Source: a virus
DNA: 39,031 bases
Virus record (IMG/VR): IMGVR_UViG_3300028920_000151
Location: 1 to 39,031 of that record
Strand: one strand, 5' to 3'
In this document: in pieces, positions 32,540 to 39,031 of the stretch
How the letters are laid out: the number at the start of each line of letters is the position of its first letter
Position numbering within the stretch: the stretch's first letter is position 1
Notes under the pieces: model-generated
What the model saw: the letters and a program-made list of their open reading frames with translations, nothing else
What the model was told of the DNA's origin: nothing
Databases searched by the model: none
Made by a program: the position numbers and the translations under genes

Positions 32540-33067
32540 ATGAAGCTACTGACCAGTGCATCGGCGCTTTGCGCCATTCTCATTGCGACCCTGGCCTTTG
32601 TGCCCGGGTGCCAGTTGACCCCGGAACAGTCGAAAACCATTGCGCAACAAACAGGCTTGTTTGCTGCCGTGGGCTGGATCGCGGCCGATAACCCGACTGC
32701 TGAGGAAATTGCGGCAGTTGAGACAATCGTGGATACCATTGTCACGAAGGCCGATGACGTAACGGCCGGCAAAACGTACACGGAGGTCGTGTATCCGGAA
32801 CTGGTGAAGGTTATTAACCAGATGCTTGAGCCCCAATACAAACCGTTGGCAAAGGCGGCGTCACTTTCGCTTCTGGGCAGTATCGACATGATGTTCGCGC
32901 TGCACCCCGAGTGGAAAGAGGATGAGGCTTTGGCCATCGATCTGGTAAAAGCATTCGTGACCGGTGCCAAACAGGGGCTTGGCCTTGACAGCGCACACCC
33001 GGCAATGAAGCGTGCCCGGGAAACCGCGGCCATGCGCCTGGATGTGCTGAGCAAGAGGGCGAAATAA
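32540..33067 (+). CDS. Lipoprotein of unknown function
   Basis: A 175-residue protein; ATG 32540 follows GAAGGAGAA. The signal is a lipoprotein type: MKLL, a hydrophobic core, lipobox VPGC with Cys24. The mature part is mostly alpha-helical (TPEQSKTIAQQTGLFAAVG, AAVETIVDTIVTKADDV, VINQMLEPQYKPLAKAAS) with no enzyme motif. It is placed between replication genes and flanked by a hairpin, so it may be expressed independently. Phage lipoproteins of known function include superinfection-exclusion proteins that block receptors and lysis Rz1 subunits; at this length and without Pro-rich composition it does not look like Rz1. The role is unassigned. Confidence 0.7.
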   Translation: MKLLTSASALCAILIATLAFVPGCQLTPEQSKTIAQQTGLFAAVGWIAADNPTAEEIAAVETIVDTIVTKADDVTAGKTYTEVVYPELVKVINQMLEPQYKPLAKAASLSLLGSIDMMFALHPEWKEDEALAIDLVKAFVTGAKQGLGLDSAHPAMKRARETAAMRLDVLSKRAK

Positions 33068-33069
33068 TC

Positions 33070-34392
33070 ATGGCGCCACGGAAGAAGAAAGCAGACCTGA
33101 AACCCAGCCCGCCGTTGACGCGGGCTGGGTCCCTCGCTGAGCGGTTGAGGGATAACCATGAGGGCGCACCCGTGTATACGGCCGCCGACATGATGAAGAT
33201 GTGGCGTTACATCGACTTCCACAATCCACTGATGCAGATCCCAAGCATCTCCCTTGAATGGCTGTTAGGTTGTCGGGGGTTGCTGGCGGGGCGCATCATG
33301 CAGCTCCGTGCAACGTACAGTAAGGGTAAGAGTTCGCTCATGTACCTGATCTATGCGGCGGCACAGATGCTGAGTGACGCTTTCTGCTATCACGTGGAGA
33401 CGGAAGGCGCCGGTTCACCCCCGGACTATATCGCATCCTTCGGTTGCGATCCGGAGAACCTGGTTGTCGACGAAATGGCCTCACTGGAAGAGTGTTTCGC
33501 TCGACTGGACGAGGTGGTGGCTGAGATCCGTGGAGGATTCGGCGGCAGTAAGAACAAAGAGGGACGTACCATCAAGACGAAGTTCGTCAACCCACTGGAC
33601 GAGGCGATGGCCGCGCCGATTGTGGCCGGTATCGATTCGCTGAGTGCTTTGGGCCTGGCGGACTATGTAGATGAGGACGTGGCCGACATGACGGGTACAC
33701 CGGCACTGGCTTCTCATTCGAGAAAAGTCCGGGACTACTTGCGTCGGCGTGTGGCGCGCTTCAAGCAGACACAGACGCTGCTGATGCTCACATCGCACGA
33801 AACGGCCAAGATCCAGTCGGGACGGAAATCGTTTGGCGGTCCCCAGAAGAGCGCGTTGGCACAGGAAGCCATTGGCATCCACGCTACGTACATCCTGGAC
33901 CTCGCAGCCAAAACCTGGATGAATAAGGATCGGGGCGAACGCTACGGCGACATTATCACGCTAACAACGTCGAAGAACAAGCTCTCGCCAAAGGGCCGTG
34001 TGCTGGACCTGTACCTTCACTGGAATCACGGTTTTGACTTGGTCACAACCGATACGGAGTTTCTGCTTCATCATCAGGCGTCTCCTCTAAGGGAGGTTAC
34101 CAGGCGTATTGGTGGACGTGCACCCGGTATCAAGTGTGAACCCTTGGGCGATGGAACGTTCCACACGGATGAAGAGTTCATTCGGGCCTTCTATGCTAAT
34201 GAGCAACTGCTGCAAGCATGCCGCGTTGCCCTGCGCATCCGCGGGTTCGGGTTCGACTTCGAAAAGAAGTACATACCGTCTCCTGAGGAGATCGAGGATA
34301 ACAAAAACTCAGAGGAGAGTGATATCGATGGGGTGGAAGGAAGCCCAGAAACGGTACAAGAGTCAACAGACGCTGGCGGATCAAAAGACTGA
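33070..34392 (+). CDS. uvsX: RecA/UvsX-like recombinase
   Basis: A 440-residue RecA-fold protein. Walker A is ATYSKGKS (residues 81-88), with Ala at the first position as permitted in [AG]xxxxGK[ST]. IDSLSAL (D189) is Walker B. ALASHSRKVRDYLRRR and LLMLTSHETAKI resemble the region of RecA loop L1 to strand 6. A basic N-terminus (APRKKKADLK) and an acidic C-terminal tail (NSEESDIDGVEGS) fit UvsX/RecA proteins. It should perform strand exchange with the SSB-like protein and the UvsW, Mre11 and Rad50-like proteins encoded in this window. The start follows the lipoprotein stop by 2 bases; the 3' end overlaps the next gene by 65 bases. Confidence 0.8.
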   Translation: MAPRKKKADLKPSPPLTRAGSLAERLRDNHEGAPVYTAADMMKMWRYIDFHNPLMQIPSISLEWLLGCRGLLAGRIMQLRATYSKGKSSLMYLIYAAAQMLSDAFCYHVETEGAGSPPDYIASFGCDPENLVVDEMASLEECFARLDEVVAEIRGGFGGSKNKEGRTIKTKFVNPLDEAMAAPIVAGIDSLSALGLADYVDEDVADMTGTPALASHSRKVRDYLRRRVARFKQTQTLLMLTSHETAKIQSGRKSFGGPQKSALAQEAIGIHATYILDLAAKTWMNKDRGERYGDIITLTTSKNKLSPKGRVLDLYLHWNHGFDLVTTDTEFLLHHQASPLREVTRRIGGRAPGIKCEPLGDGTFHTDEEFIRAFYANEQLLQACRVALRIRGFGFDFEKKYIPSPEEIEDNKNSEESDIDGVEGSPETVQESTDAGGSKD

Positions 34393-34852
34393 GGACCTGG
34401 TGGCGCGTAGAGTGTTGCGGGGCCTGGGTCTGGTACAACGCCAGCTACCGTATATCGAGCGCCTCTTGTTCTCCTGTGAGCCGGACTTTGATGAGGCCCT
34501 GTGGCCGCGGGTCCGGCGCGCTTGGGATCAGCTGCTTGTGAACACAGCGAACAGCCGGTACTTCCGTCTGCATCAGGTGGAGGTACTGGAGATACCGAAG
34601 AAGGACAAGCACAAAGATGTGCTTGACCGATTCGAGCTGATCGACTCTGACACATGGCCCAAACCGGTGTTTATGACGCGGATAAGGGGCACAACACAGT
34701 CCATTACATACAGCGCACAGTCGTCCGAGGGTCTGGGCGAAAACACACCGCCATTCTGGGTCGTTGCCTTGGTAAACGGTCTATTCATAGTGACCCAGGA
34801 CACAACGCAGTACGTGGAGCGCTTGGGCCCCTATAACGTGGGGTCAGGATGA
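34328..34852 (+). CDS. Unknown protein overlapping the recombinase gene
   Basis: A 174-residue protein (MGWKEAQKRYKSQQTLADQK). ATG 34328 is supported by GAGGAGAG 8 bases upstream, within the last 65 bases of the RecA-like gene; longer in-frame starts lack this. The first half is helical and charged (VARRVLRGLGLVQRQLPYIERLL, PRVRRAWDQLL), the second beta-rich (VFMTRIRGTTQSITY, FWVVALVNGLFIVTQ). No domain is recognised. The stop overlaps the next ATG (ATGA). The position would fit a recombination accessory, such as a UvsY-like mediator, but no sequence similarity supports that. Confidence 0.6.
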   Translation: MGWKEAQKRYKSQQTLADQKTEDLVARRVLRGLGLVQRQLPYIERLLFSCEPDFDEALWPRVRRAWDQLLVNTANSRYFRLHQVEVLEIPKKDKHKDVLDRFELIDSDTWPKPVFMTRIRGTTQSITYSAQSSEGLGENTPPFWVVALVNGLFIVTQDTTQYVERLGPYNVGSG

Positions 34853-35268
34853 ACGCTGAGAAATTCATGACCTTGCTATACATCGCTGATAATATGCAGC
34901 AGCAGTATCCCCAGGTGATCCTGTACGATGGGAACTGGAACGAGGATCTGTTCTACATTGTGCGCCAGATGCCTCTGGCAGAGATGTTGCACCCGGATCC
35001 CGCACAGCTTGCGGAGGATATCGTCGAGATAACGAATAGCCCCGAATGGCGCAACCGAAGCCGCCGGCCCGTAGGTGTCGGTGACATACTTTGCTGCGGC
35101 CTGTCTGCCTGGATATATGCACATACCAAGGTGGCCGAGGAAATTAACAAGAGAATCGCCAATCCTCTGCCGGCCGTGATGCTTCCATCCTGGCCGGATT
35201 TTACGATCATCAACCTACCGGTTTCCATTGACAGTGTGAAGGATATGCTATGCAAACTCTCGACTTAA
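34849..35268 (+). CDS. Unknown 139-residue protein
   Basis: It starts in an ATGA overlap with the preceding stop. MNAEKFMTLLYIADNMQQQY begins a helical N-terminus; DILCCGLSAWIYAHTKVAEEI is a second helix with a Cys pair. The overall composition is that of a small globular protein without metal or nucleotide motifs. The last 19 bases overlap the next gene. I see no family, and its coupling to its neighbours is the only contextual clue. Confidence 0.55.
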   Translation: MNAEKFMTLLYIADNMQQQYPQVILYDGNWNEDLFYIVRQMPLAEMLHPDPAQLAEDIVEITNSPEWRNRSRRPVGVGDILCCGLSAWIYAHTKVAEEINKRIANPLPAVMLPSWPDFTIINLPVSIDSVKDMLCKLST

Positions 35269-35999
35269 ACCAATTTGCAACCGTCTACATGACCACTATG
35301 GTGAACCATGAGCGCATCGCTGACTGCCCGCCCCTGCTCCCTTTTGCAGTCGAAGACCCGGACCGCCGGCGCGAACTGCTGGACAATGCCAAGAGCGGCG
35401 CCCACAACTATGACATGTACAAGGACATCGTACAGGTGTCTTTCCTGTATCAGGATAAGTTCACCCACCTGATGTACTGCGACGACCCGGAAGTCAAGAC
35501 GGAAAACGAGCTCGGTATAGGCCGAGACCTTATCGTCGTCGACTCCGAAGAACGGCTGGTCGCCGCTGCGGTCGGAACGATCCAGGACTTTTGTCCTGAG
35601 ACCCATGACGGCGTGCCCCTGGGGCGCGTGGTCCTTGGTGGTTGGAAGATCCGTACCGACCTGTGGCCAACGCTGGTGAACAAGGCATTTGCCCACGGCT
35701 ACAATATGCCCCGTGGGCTCTTGACAGATCCGCTTCAGCGCTTCTCAACAATCGACGGCTTGTTGGAAATCAGCAACATCTATACGCAGGGCATCAACAT
35801 GAGCATGCGCAAGCTGCCGGCGCTGGGAGATGTACTCCTATACTGGGGGTTCGATGACCCCGCGGACTGTTCGCGGAGGCACCTGCCTCCAGACAACGTA
35901 CGCGATTTGGTATGTACGAACCCCAAGAAGGCGGTGGACATCATCGAACCGTACCTCGAAGATATGCGGGATGCGGTTCATAAATACTACGCGAAGTAA
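35250..35999 (+). CDS. Possible degenerate DEDD exonuclease-like protein
   Basis: A 249-residue protein. Its middle and end follow the order of PolB-like 3'-5' exonucleases (RNase H fold): DIVQVSFLY, SEERLVAAAVGTI, then GGWKIRTDLWPTLVNKAFAHGY in place of the ExoII NGxxFDxPxLxxRAxxHG, then RFSTIDGLLEI and LPALGDVLLYWGF in place of ExoIII HIDLxDxL plus LxxLAxxLG, and finally EPYLEDM near the YCxxD site. The N-terminal DxE motif is not visible (the expected place reads HERIADCPP), so the fold may persist without catalysis. This is a by-eye alignment of moderate reliability. The ATG lies within the previous gene. Confidence 0.45.
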   Translation: MQTLDLNQFATVYMTTMVNHERIADCPPLLPFAVEDPDRRRELLDNAKSGAHNYDMYKDIVQVSFLYQDKFTHLMYCDDPEVKTENELGIGRDLIVVDSEERLVAAAVGTIQDFCPETHDGVPLGRVVLGGWKIRTDLWPTLVNKAFAHGYNMPRGLLTDPLQRFSTIDGLLEISNIYTQGINMSMRKLPALGDVLLYWGFDDPADCSRRHLPPDNVRDLVCTNPKKAVDIIEPYLEDMRDAVHKYYAK

Positions 36000-36017
36000 A
36001 CGAACGGAGGACACGAA

Positions 36018-36218
36018 ATGGCCGAACCGGAAAAAACACAGCAGGAAGAGGCAACGCGTGAACAATTGTTGGAGGCCCTCAGGGACGCCAACAGGCGGCT
36101 GATTGACGCAGAAGCCGCCAAGAAGCGGGACAACAAGCTGCACGGGGAGAATATCAAAGCGATCAAGGAGGAGATCGCTGAATACCTCGAACAGCTCAAG
36201 GGGCCCGACGAGGACTAG
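36018..36218 (+). CDS. Small coiled-coil protein
   Basis: A 66-residue protein (MAEPEKTQQEEATREQLLEA). It is rich in Glu, Lys, Ala and Arg and should form one long helix or coiled coil (LLEALRDANRRLIDAEAAK, IKAIKEEIAEYLEQL). CGGAGGA lies 8 bases before the ATG. Its stop directly abuts the ATG of the dNMP kinase gene, suggesting coupled translation. Function unknown. Confidence 0.65.
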   Translation: MAEPEKTQQEEATREQLLEALRDANRRLIDAEAAKKRDNKLHGENIKAIKEEIAEYLEQLKGPDED

Positions 36219-36809
36219 ATGAGTTCGATACGGGACAAACAGATAGTCGGGCTGGGATTCCAGATTGGCGTCGGAAAAGACACCGTCGCCGATATGCTGG
36301 TATCCCAGCACGGCTTCGTCAAAATGCGGTTCGCAGACGCCCTCAAGGAGGCCGTTTGCGCTATCTACGGCTGGAAGCGCGAACAGATGGAGGACCTCGA
36401 CTTCAAGATGGCCGAGGATCCATTCTGGCGTACCACGCCGCGGGAAGTACTACAGCGTTTCGGCACCGAGGCGTGCCGGGATATCATGCGTAAGGATATC
36501 TGGGTGAAGGCGCTTCAGCGCCGCATCCAAGACTCAGACCAGGGTAAGATCGTGGTCCCCGACGTGCGGTTTCTCAACGAGATTGAGTCCGTGCGGAAGT
36601 GGGGTGGACATGCGATCCGCATCACACGGCCCGGTTGGACGCCACCGGGTGCAAAACCAAATCAGTTAAGCCATTCCAGCGAAAGGGAACTCCTTTACTA
36701 CGAGGGCTGGGATTACAATATCGTCAACGACGGTACGCTGGACATACTCAATATACGCGTGGCTACGATCTACGACCAGATCAAGGCCCGGCAACTCATA
36801 GGTGCATGA
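36219..36809 (+). CDS. Deoxynucleoside monophosphate kinase (T4 gp1-like)
   Basis: A 196-residue P-loop kinase. P-loop GFQIGVGKDT (residues 13-22), FADALKEAV, TPREVLQRFGTEACR, W, and IVVPDVRFLNEI are the hallmarks of T4 gene 1-type dNMP kinases, which phosphorylate dGMP, dTMP and, in T4, hydroxymethyl-dCMP. The length fits the family. Such a kinase supplies triphosphate precursors and would be required if an unusual deoxynucleotide were incorporated. The DNA kinases that act on 5-hydroxymethyluracil in some phages are also P-loop kinases, so this alternative is worth noting. The start abuts the previous stop; the 3' end overlaps the next gene by 4 bases. Confidence 0.82.
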   Translation: MSSIRDKQIVGLGFQIGVGKDTVADMLVSQHGFVKMRFADALKEAVCAIYGWKREQMEDLDFKMAEDPFWRTTPREVLQRFGTEACRDIMRKDIWVKALQRRIQDSDQGKIVVPDVRFLNEIESVRKWGGHAIRITRPGWTPPGAKPNQLSHSSERELLYYEGWDYNIVNDGTLDILNIRVATIYDQIKARQLIGA

Positions 36810-37510
36810 AGACAGAACAAGCAGTAGAGCACATTGACAGTGTACAGGACCATGAAGTAGAACGCTATACCCGCTACCTGCAGAGCATCATGCCGGAGTC
36901 CCCGGAGGACCAGTTTCGTAGGTGGTTGTTCACCTATGCCAGCGTCCACACAGGTTGGCAGATGAACTGCAAGCTGTACCGATGCCTGGAGGACCTCACG
37001 TGGCTCGGCAACGAGGAGGCACTCAAGCAGCGTATCGTCGGCAGTCGGGCCGGTATGCATAACAATCGCACAAGGTACATCTATGACTTTAGCGAATTCT
37101 ATTGGGCACACCCACATTGGTTTCGAAAAAGTCGACACGAAGACTGGATGGCATACCGCCGTAGGCTTCAAGGTGCCGCGCTGGGGATCGGACAGGCAAA
37201 GGCAGCATTCTGGGTCGAACTCACGTACCCAATCGCGGCCGACGTCATCTGCGTAGATACCCACGTGCTTCAGCTCTACGGATTCACACCCAAGGAAATC
37301 AATGCACGTGGTGTCCCAAAGCGCGTAATGGACACTGTTGAGGGTCACTGGGTTGCCGTGTGCCGCGCCAAGGGCGTGCCGCCCGTGATAGCCCGGTGGC
37401 TTTACTGGGACAGAAAACAAGGCCATTCCGACAGTCGGTATTGGTCCTTTGTATTTGAAAAGGAGAACTACCATGTCAAGCTTGCAGAGCTTGCGCGAAC
37501 TCCAGGATAA
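36806..37510 (+). CDS. HhH-GPD DNA glycosylase-like protein 1
   Basis: A 234-residue protein; ATG 36806 overlaps the kinase stop (ATGA). YRRRLQGAALGIGQAKAAFW (residues 117-135) matches the helix-hairpin-helix loop GxGxxKA. AADVICVDTHVLQLYGF (145-160) contains the Asp (D151) at the catalytic position of HhH-GPD glycosylases. An alternative within the same fold is the phage alpha-glutamyl/putrescinyl-thymidine pyrophosphorylase type, which modifies rather than removes bases. The C-terminal PPVIARWLYWDRKQGH is an unfamiliar extension. A second, diverged HhH-GPD protein is encoded about 300 bases downstream. The fold call is reasonable, the reaction open. Confidence 0.6.
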   Translation: MKTEQAVEHIDSVQDHEVERYTRYLQSIMPESPEDQFRRWLFTYASVHTGWQMNCKLYRCLEDLTWLGNEEALKQRIVGSRAGMHNNRTRYIYDFSEFYWAHPHWFRKSRHEDWMAYRRRLQGAALGIGQAKAAFWVELTYPIAADVICVDTHVLQLYGFTPKEINARGVPKRVMDTVEGHWVAVCRAKGVPPVIARWLYWDRKQGHSDSRYWSFVFEKENYHVKLAELARTPG

Positions 37511-37877
37511 CGCGCTGGTATTCCAAGACACGGCAAGTGCACCGCTGCCGGGTGCAATCGTACCCTGCCTGCTGTGTGCAAAACCGTTCCTCATGCGCCC
37601 TTTCATCGGCGACCCTGACCAGATCTGCCCAGAATGCTGGGAGACCTACAAGGACGCGGCACGTGTTGTATGCTGGAAGTGCCGAGTAACTATCTGTCGC
37701 CTGGTACCCAAAGTGCTGGATAATGGGTTCTACATACGGCCAAAGACAGTTTATCACTCTACGGGCTGCAACGTCTGTCAGCCCGGACTAAAGAAATCAA
37801 CAATCATTGAGGTGGATGAATGGGAGAAGAGTATCCGGCCAAAAAAGATCATAGTACCGGGTTCGAAGTATCGGTAG
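37473..37877 (+). CDS. Cysteine-rich zinc-binding protein
   Basis: A 134-residue protein; ATG 37473 is preceded by AAAGGAGAA, inside the end of the glycosylase-like gene. Cysteines are arranged as CLLC (32-35), CPEC (52-55), CWKC (67-70) plus C75, and CNVC (99-102). This is consistent with two zinc-ribbon units. The rest is basic and polar. No enzyme motif is visible. Position between two HhH-GPD proteins, overlapping both (by 38 and 58 bases), suggests a shared DNA-related task. Family not recognised. Confidence 0.65.
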   Translation: MSSLQSLRELQDNALVFQDTASAPLPGAIVPCLLCAKPFLMRPFIGDPDQICPECWETYKDAARVVCWKCRVTICRLVPKVLDNGFYIRPKTVYHSTGCNVCQPGLKKSTIIEVDEWEKSIRPKKIIVPGSKYR

Positions 37878-38779
37878 AAGACGCTCGAAGGTCGCCCACC
37901 TATAAGGCGGTGTGCCGGGTGCTTCACCTGTTGGGCTTTGAACGCTACGCAATACCGGAGGCCGATACGTTTCTGCGTCTCTGCGATGCGTTGTGCGGTT
38001 TGCGGCGGAATGCCTTCAGGTTCGACTCCAAGGACCCGGATGATCAACTGGTACTGAAGCAACACCTGGCGTTCACGCTCATGGTGCCTGGCGGACGTGC
38101 CGATCGCGCCCGTGAAGCGGTGGACATCATGACGACACGAAATGCGTTTTATCCGGAGAGTGTTGACAATGATGCGCTTTGGGAAGCGTTGCAATCAGTA
38201 ATACGCCCGTTTGTACGCTTCTATAAAACGAAGTTAAACTACGTGCGCGGCGGTCTCCGAAAGTGGGACGCCCTTGTTGCGCAGACGCGGCGGTGGCCTA
38301 AGGTAGCGGAGACAGACCCAGGGATGCGGCAGTGGCTTACGACACATATCAAGGGTATGGGCCTCAAGGCGGCGTCGCACTTCATGCGGAATGTAGGTCT
38401 GAGCCGGTCGACCAGTGCGTATCCCATTATCGATGTGCACATACATAAGGCACTGGATCGTTTCAACTTCGTACACGACGACTACGCAAGCGCAGAACAG
38501 TCGTTTGCCTGGTTGTCGAAAATGGTGAACGTTCCGATATTGACCTTGGATACAATGCTGTGGTGTGCCTATGCAAACAACTGGCATCCGGATACCGCGG
38601 ACTTTGACAATTTCGGAGCCGCGAAGTACGATACCGAGAGCCAACAACACGGACTGGTCCGGGTTTTTGGCGGAAAAACAACTTTGAGCTTACCGAAAGG
38701 AGATGCAGCGATGGGTAGGTCGTATCTCCCTTGTACCGGGCGCCCTGACGGGCGCCCCCTACCCCCAACAAAACAGTGA
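37820..38779 (+). CDS. HhH-GPD DNA glycosylase-like protein 2 (Ogg-type)
   Basis: A 319-residue protein. GAGGTGG lies 6 bases before ATG 37820. Residues 171-215 (LTTHIKGMGLKAASHFMRNVG and PIIDVHIHKALDRF) carry the helix-hairpin-helix GMGLKAASH with Lys183 and, 22 residues later, Asp205, the arrangement of the Ogg2/AGOG group of 8-oxoguanine DNA glycosylase/lyases. The N-terminal 130 residues are helical and unlike that family. The C-terminal 60 residues are low in structure; the last part is encoded by a GC-rich hairpin (38738-38757). It may repair oxidised bases or act on a modified base with the similar protein encoded upstream. Confidence 0.65.
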   Translation: MGEEYPAKKDHSTGFEVSVEDARRSPTYKAVCRVLHLLGFERYAIPEADTFLRLCDALCGLRRNAFRFDSKDPDDQLVLKQHLAFTLMVPGGRADRAREAVDIMTTRNAFYPESVDNDALWEALQSVIRPFVRFYKTKLNYVRGGLRKWDALVAQTRRWPKVAETDPGMRQWLTTHIKGMGLKAASHFMRNVGLSRSTSAYPIIDVHIHKALDRFNFVHDDYASAEQSFAWLSKMVNVPILTLDTMLWCAYANNWHPDTADFDNFGAAKYDTESQQHGLVRVFGGKTTLSLPKGDAAMGRSYLPCTGRPDGRPLPPTKQ

Positions 38780-38792
38780 AGGAGAACAGTGA
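38703..38792 (+). CDS. Possible 29-codon leader peptide
   Basis: ATG 38703 starts a frame overlapping the 3' end of the glycosylase-like gene and ending in TGATG shared with the start of the next gene. GAAAGGAG abuts the ATG, so spacing is poor; ATG 38711 is out of frame with it. Its message contains the hairpin at 38738-38757. It could be a coupling or attenuation leader, or chance. Confidence 0.2.
   Translation: MQRWVGRISLVPGALTGAPYPQQNSEGEQ
38738..38757 (+). terminator. GC-rich hairpin near the end of the glycosylase-like gene
   Basis: GGGCGCCC (38738-38745), loop TGAC, GGGCGCCC (38750-38757): an 8-bp stem, each arm itself palindromic. It lies inside the last 15 codons of the HhH-GPD gene and 22 bases before the AAGGAG of the next gene. 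There is no U-tract. Confidence 0.5.
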
Positions 38793-39031
38793 TGAGCAAT
38801 GAACTAAAGGAACTCGCAGGACTATTCAAGGAGCTGAACAGCAACTTGGAGAAAGTGCTCCAGGCTACAGTGCAACAGCCACAGGTCAATGTGACCACCA
38901 CCGTCACGGAGGGTATTGACGCCAGCGTACCGGGTCTGGGTGACATCAAAGACGGCATCGTTACCGACGAGGGCCCGACACAGGCGAACATCGACGCACT
39001 GGCGCTTGAAACACGGAAGATTGACGACTTC
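38792..39031 (+). CDS. Unknown protein, 3' truncated
   Basis: Eighty codons are visible before the right edge. AAGGAG and an ATG at 38792 support the start. The N-terminus is helical and acidic (NELKELAGLFKELNSNLEKV), then polar with Val/Thr strands (VNVTTTVTEGIDA). Its first residues, MSNE, and the helical opening are loosely like the 506-residue protein at 19239, but this is too short to call homology. Function unknown. Confidence 0.55.
   Translation, partial: MSNELKELAGLFKELNSNLEKVLQATVQQPQVNVTTTVTEGIDASVPGLGDIKDGIVTDEGPTQANIDALALETRKIDDF

Noticed and set aside
31587-32561. 324-codon minus-strand frame opposite the SSB-like gene
   Set aside because: Arg/Gly/Cys-rich shadow of the Pro/Ala linker repeats; no start signal or domain.
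34109-34327. Longer start for the gene after the RecA-like recombinase
   Set aside because: The extension lies wholly in another frame of the recombinase gene and lacks a ribosome site, whereas GAGGAG precedes ATG 34328.
1-39031. Integrated prophage or temperate phage
   Set aside because: No integrase, excisionase, repressor, attachment-site repeat or flanking host gene is visible in the window. The gene set is that of a virulent-type phage, though this covers only part of the genome.

Overview
The window looks like the interior of a large, lytic-type tailed-phage genome (dsDNA, Caudoviricetes-like). It carries fibre-like structural proteins, a terminase large subunit, a complete phage-type replication and recombination set, tight ATGA gene overlaps and very little non-coding DNA. 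I see no integrase, repressor, tRNA, rRNA or CRISPR array. Strong Shine-Dalgarno sites (AAGGAG, GGAGG) and two lipoprotein signals suggest a bacterial host with a diderm-type envelope, but the host cannot be named. The first two genes (to about 2.1 kb) are visibly more AT-rich than the rest.

Layout. Positions 1-6942 hold four fibre or adsorption-type proteins: a truncated repeat fibre, a secreted TIM-barrel hydrolase-like protein, a lipoprotein-type beta-helix protein and an extremely cysteine-rich fibre. Positions 7043-9382 hold a tandem pair of small charged proteins, a sulfotransferase-like protein and a GT9-like glycosyltransferase. A terminator separates these from the terminase gene (9492-11285), the only gene on the minus strand. 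Positions 11239-12442 hold small genes, three of them encoding membrane proteins. Positions 12541-16989 carry a DUF932-like protein, a zinc-finger/HNH-like protein, RNase H, Mre11/SbcD and unknowns. Rad50/SbcC follows (17007-19226), then an unknown 506-residue protein and a non-coding gap with an apparently multibranched RNA (20768-20912).

From 20998 a new transcript probably begins: RAMP-like protein, UvsW-like helicase, unknown, DnaB-like helicase, primase, methyltransferase, second sulfotransferase-like protein, GT-A glycosyltransferase, UDG-like/PolA fusion, probable SSB, lipoprotein, UvsX/RecA-like protein, three unknown or degenerate proteins, coiled-coil protein, dNMP kinase, two HhH-GPD glycosylase-like proteins flanking a zinc protein, and a final truncated gene. 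Most neighbours overlap by 1-60 bases, which implies translational coupling.

How the genes could work together: the helicase, primase, PolA, SSB, RNase H, RecA-like, Mre11/Rad50 and UvsW-like proteins form a T4-style replication and recombination system with an A-family polymerase. A methyltransferase, a sulfotransferase-like protein and a glycosyltransferase are embedded within the primase-polymerase overlap chain, and a second sulfotransferase-like/glycosyltransferase pair lies near the fibre genes. With the dNMP kinase and the twin HhH-GPD proteins, this raises the possibility of a DNA- or glycan-modification system. That is inference. The other prominent leads are the structured RNA, the cysteine-rich fibre, the fibre-like proteins with export signals and the apparently degenerate UDG domain on the polymerase.
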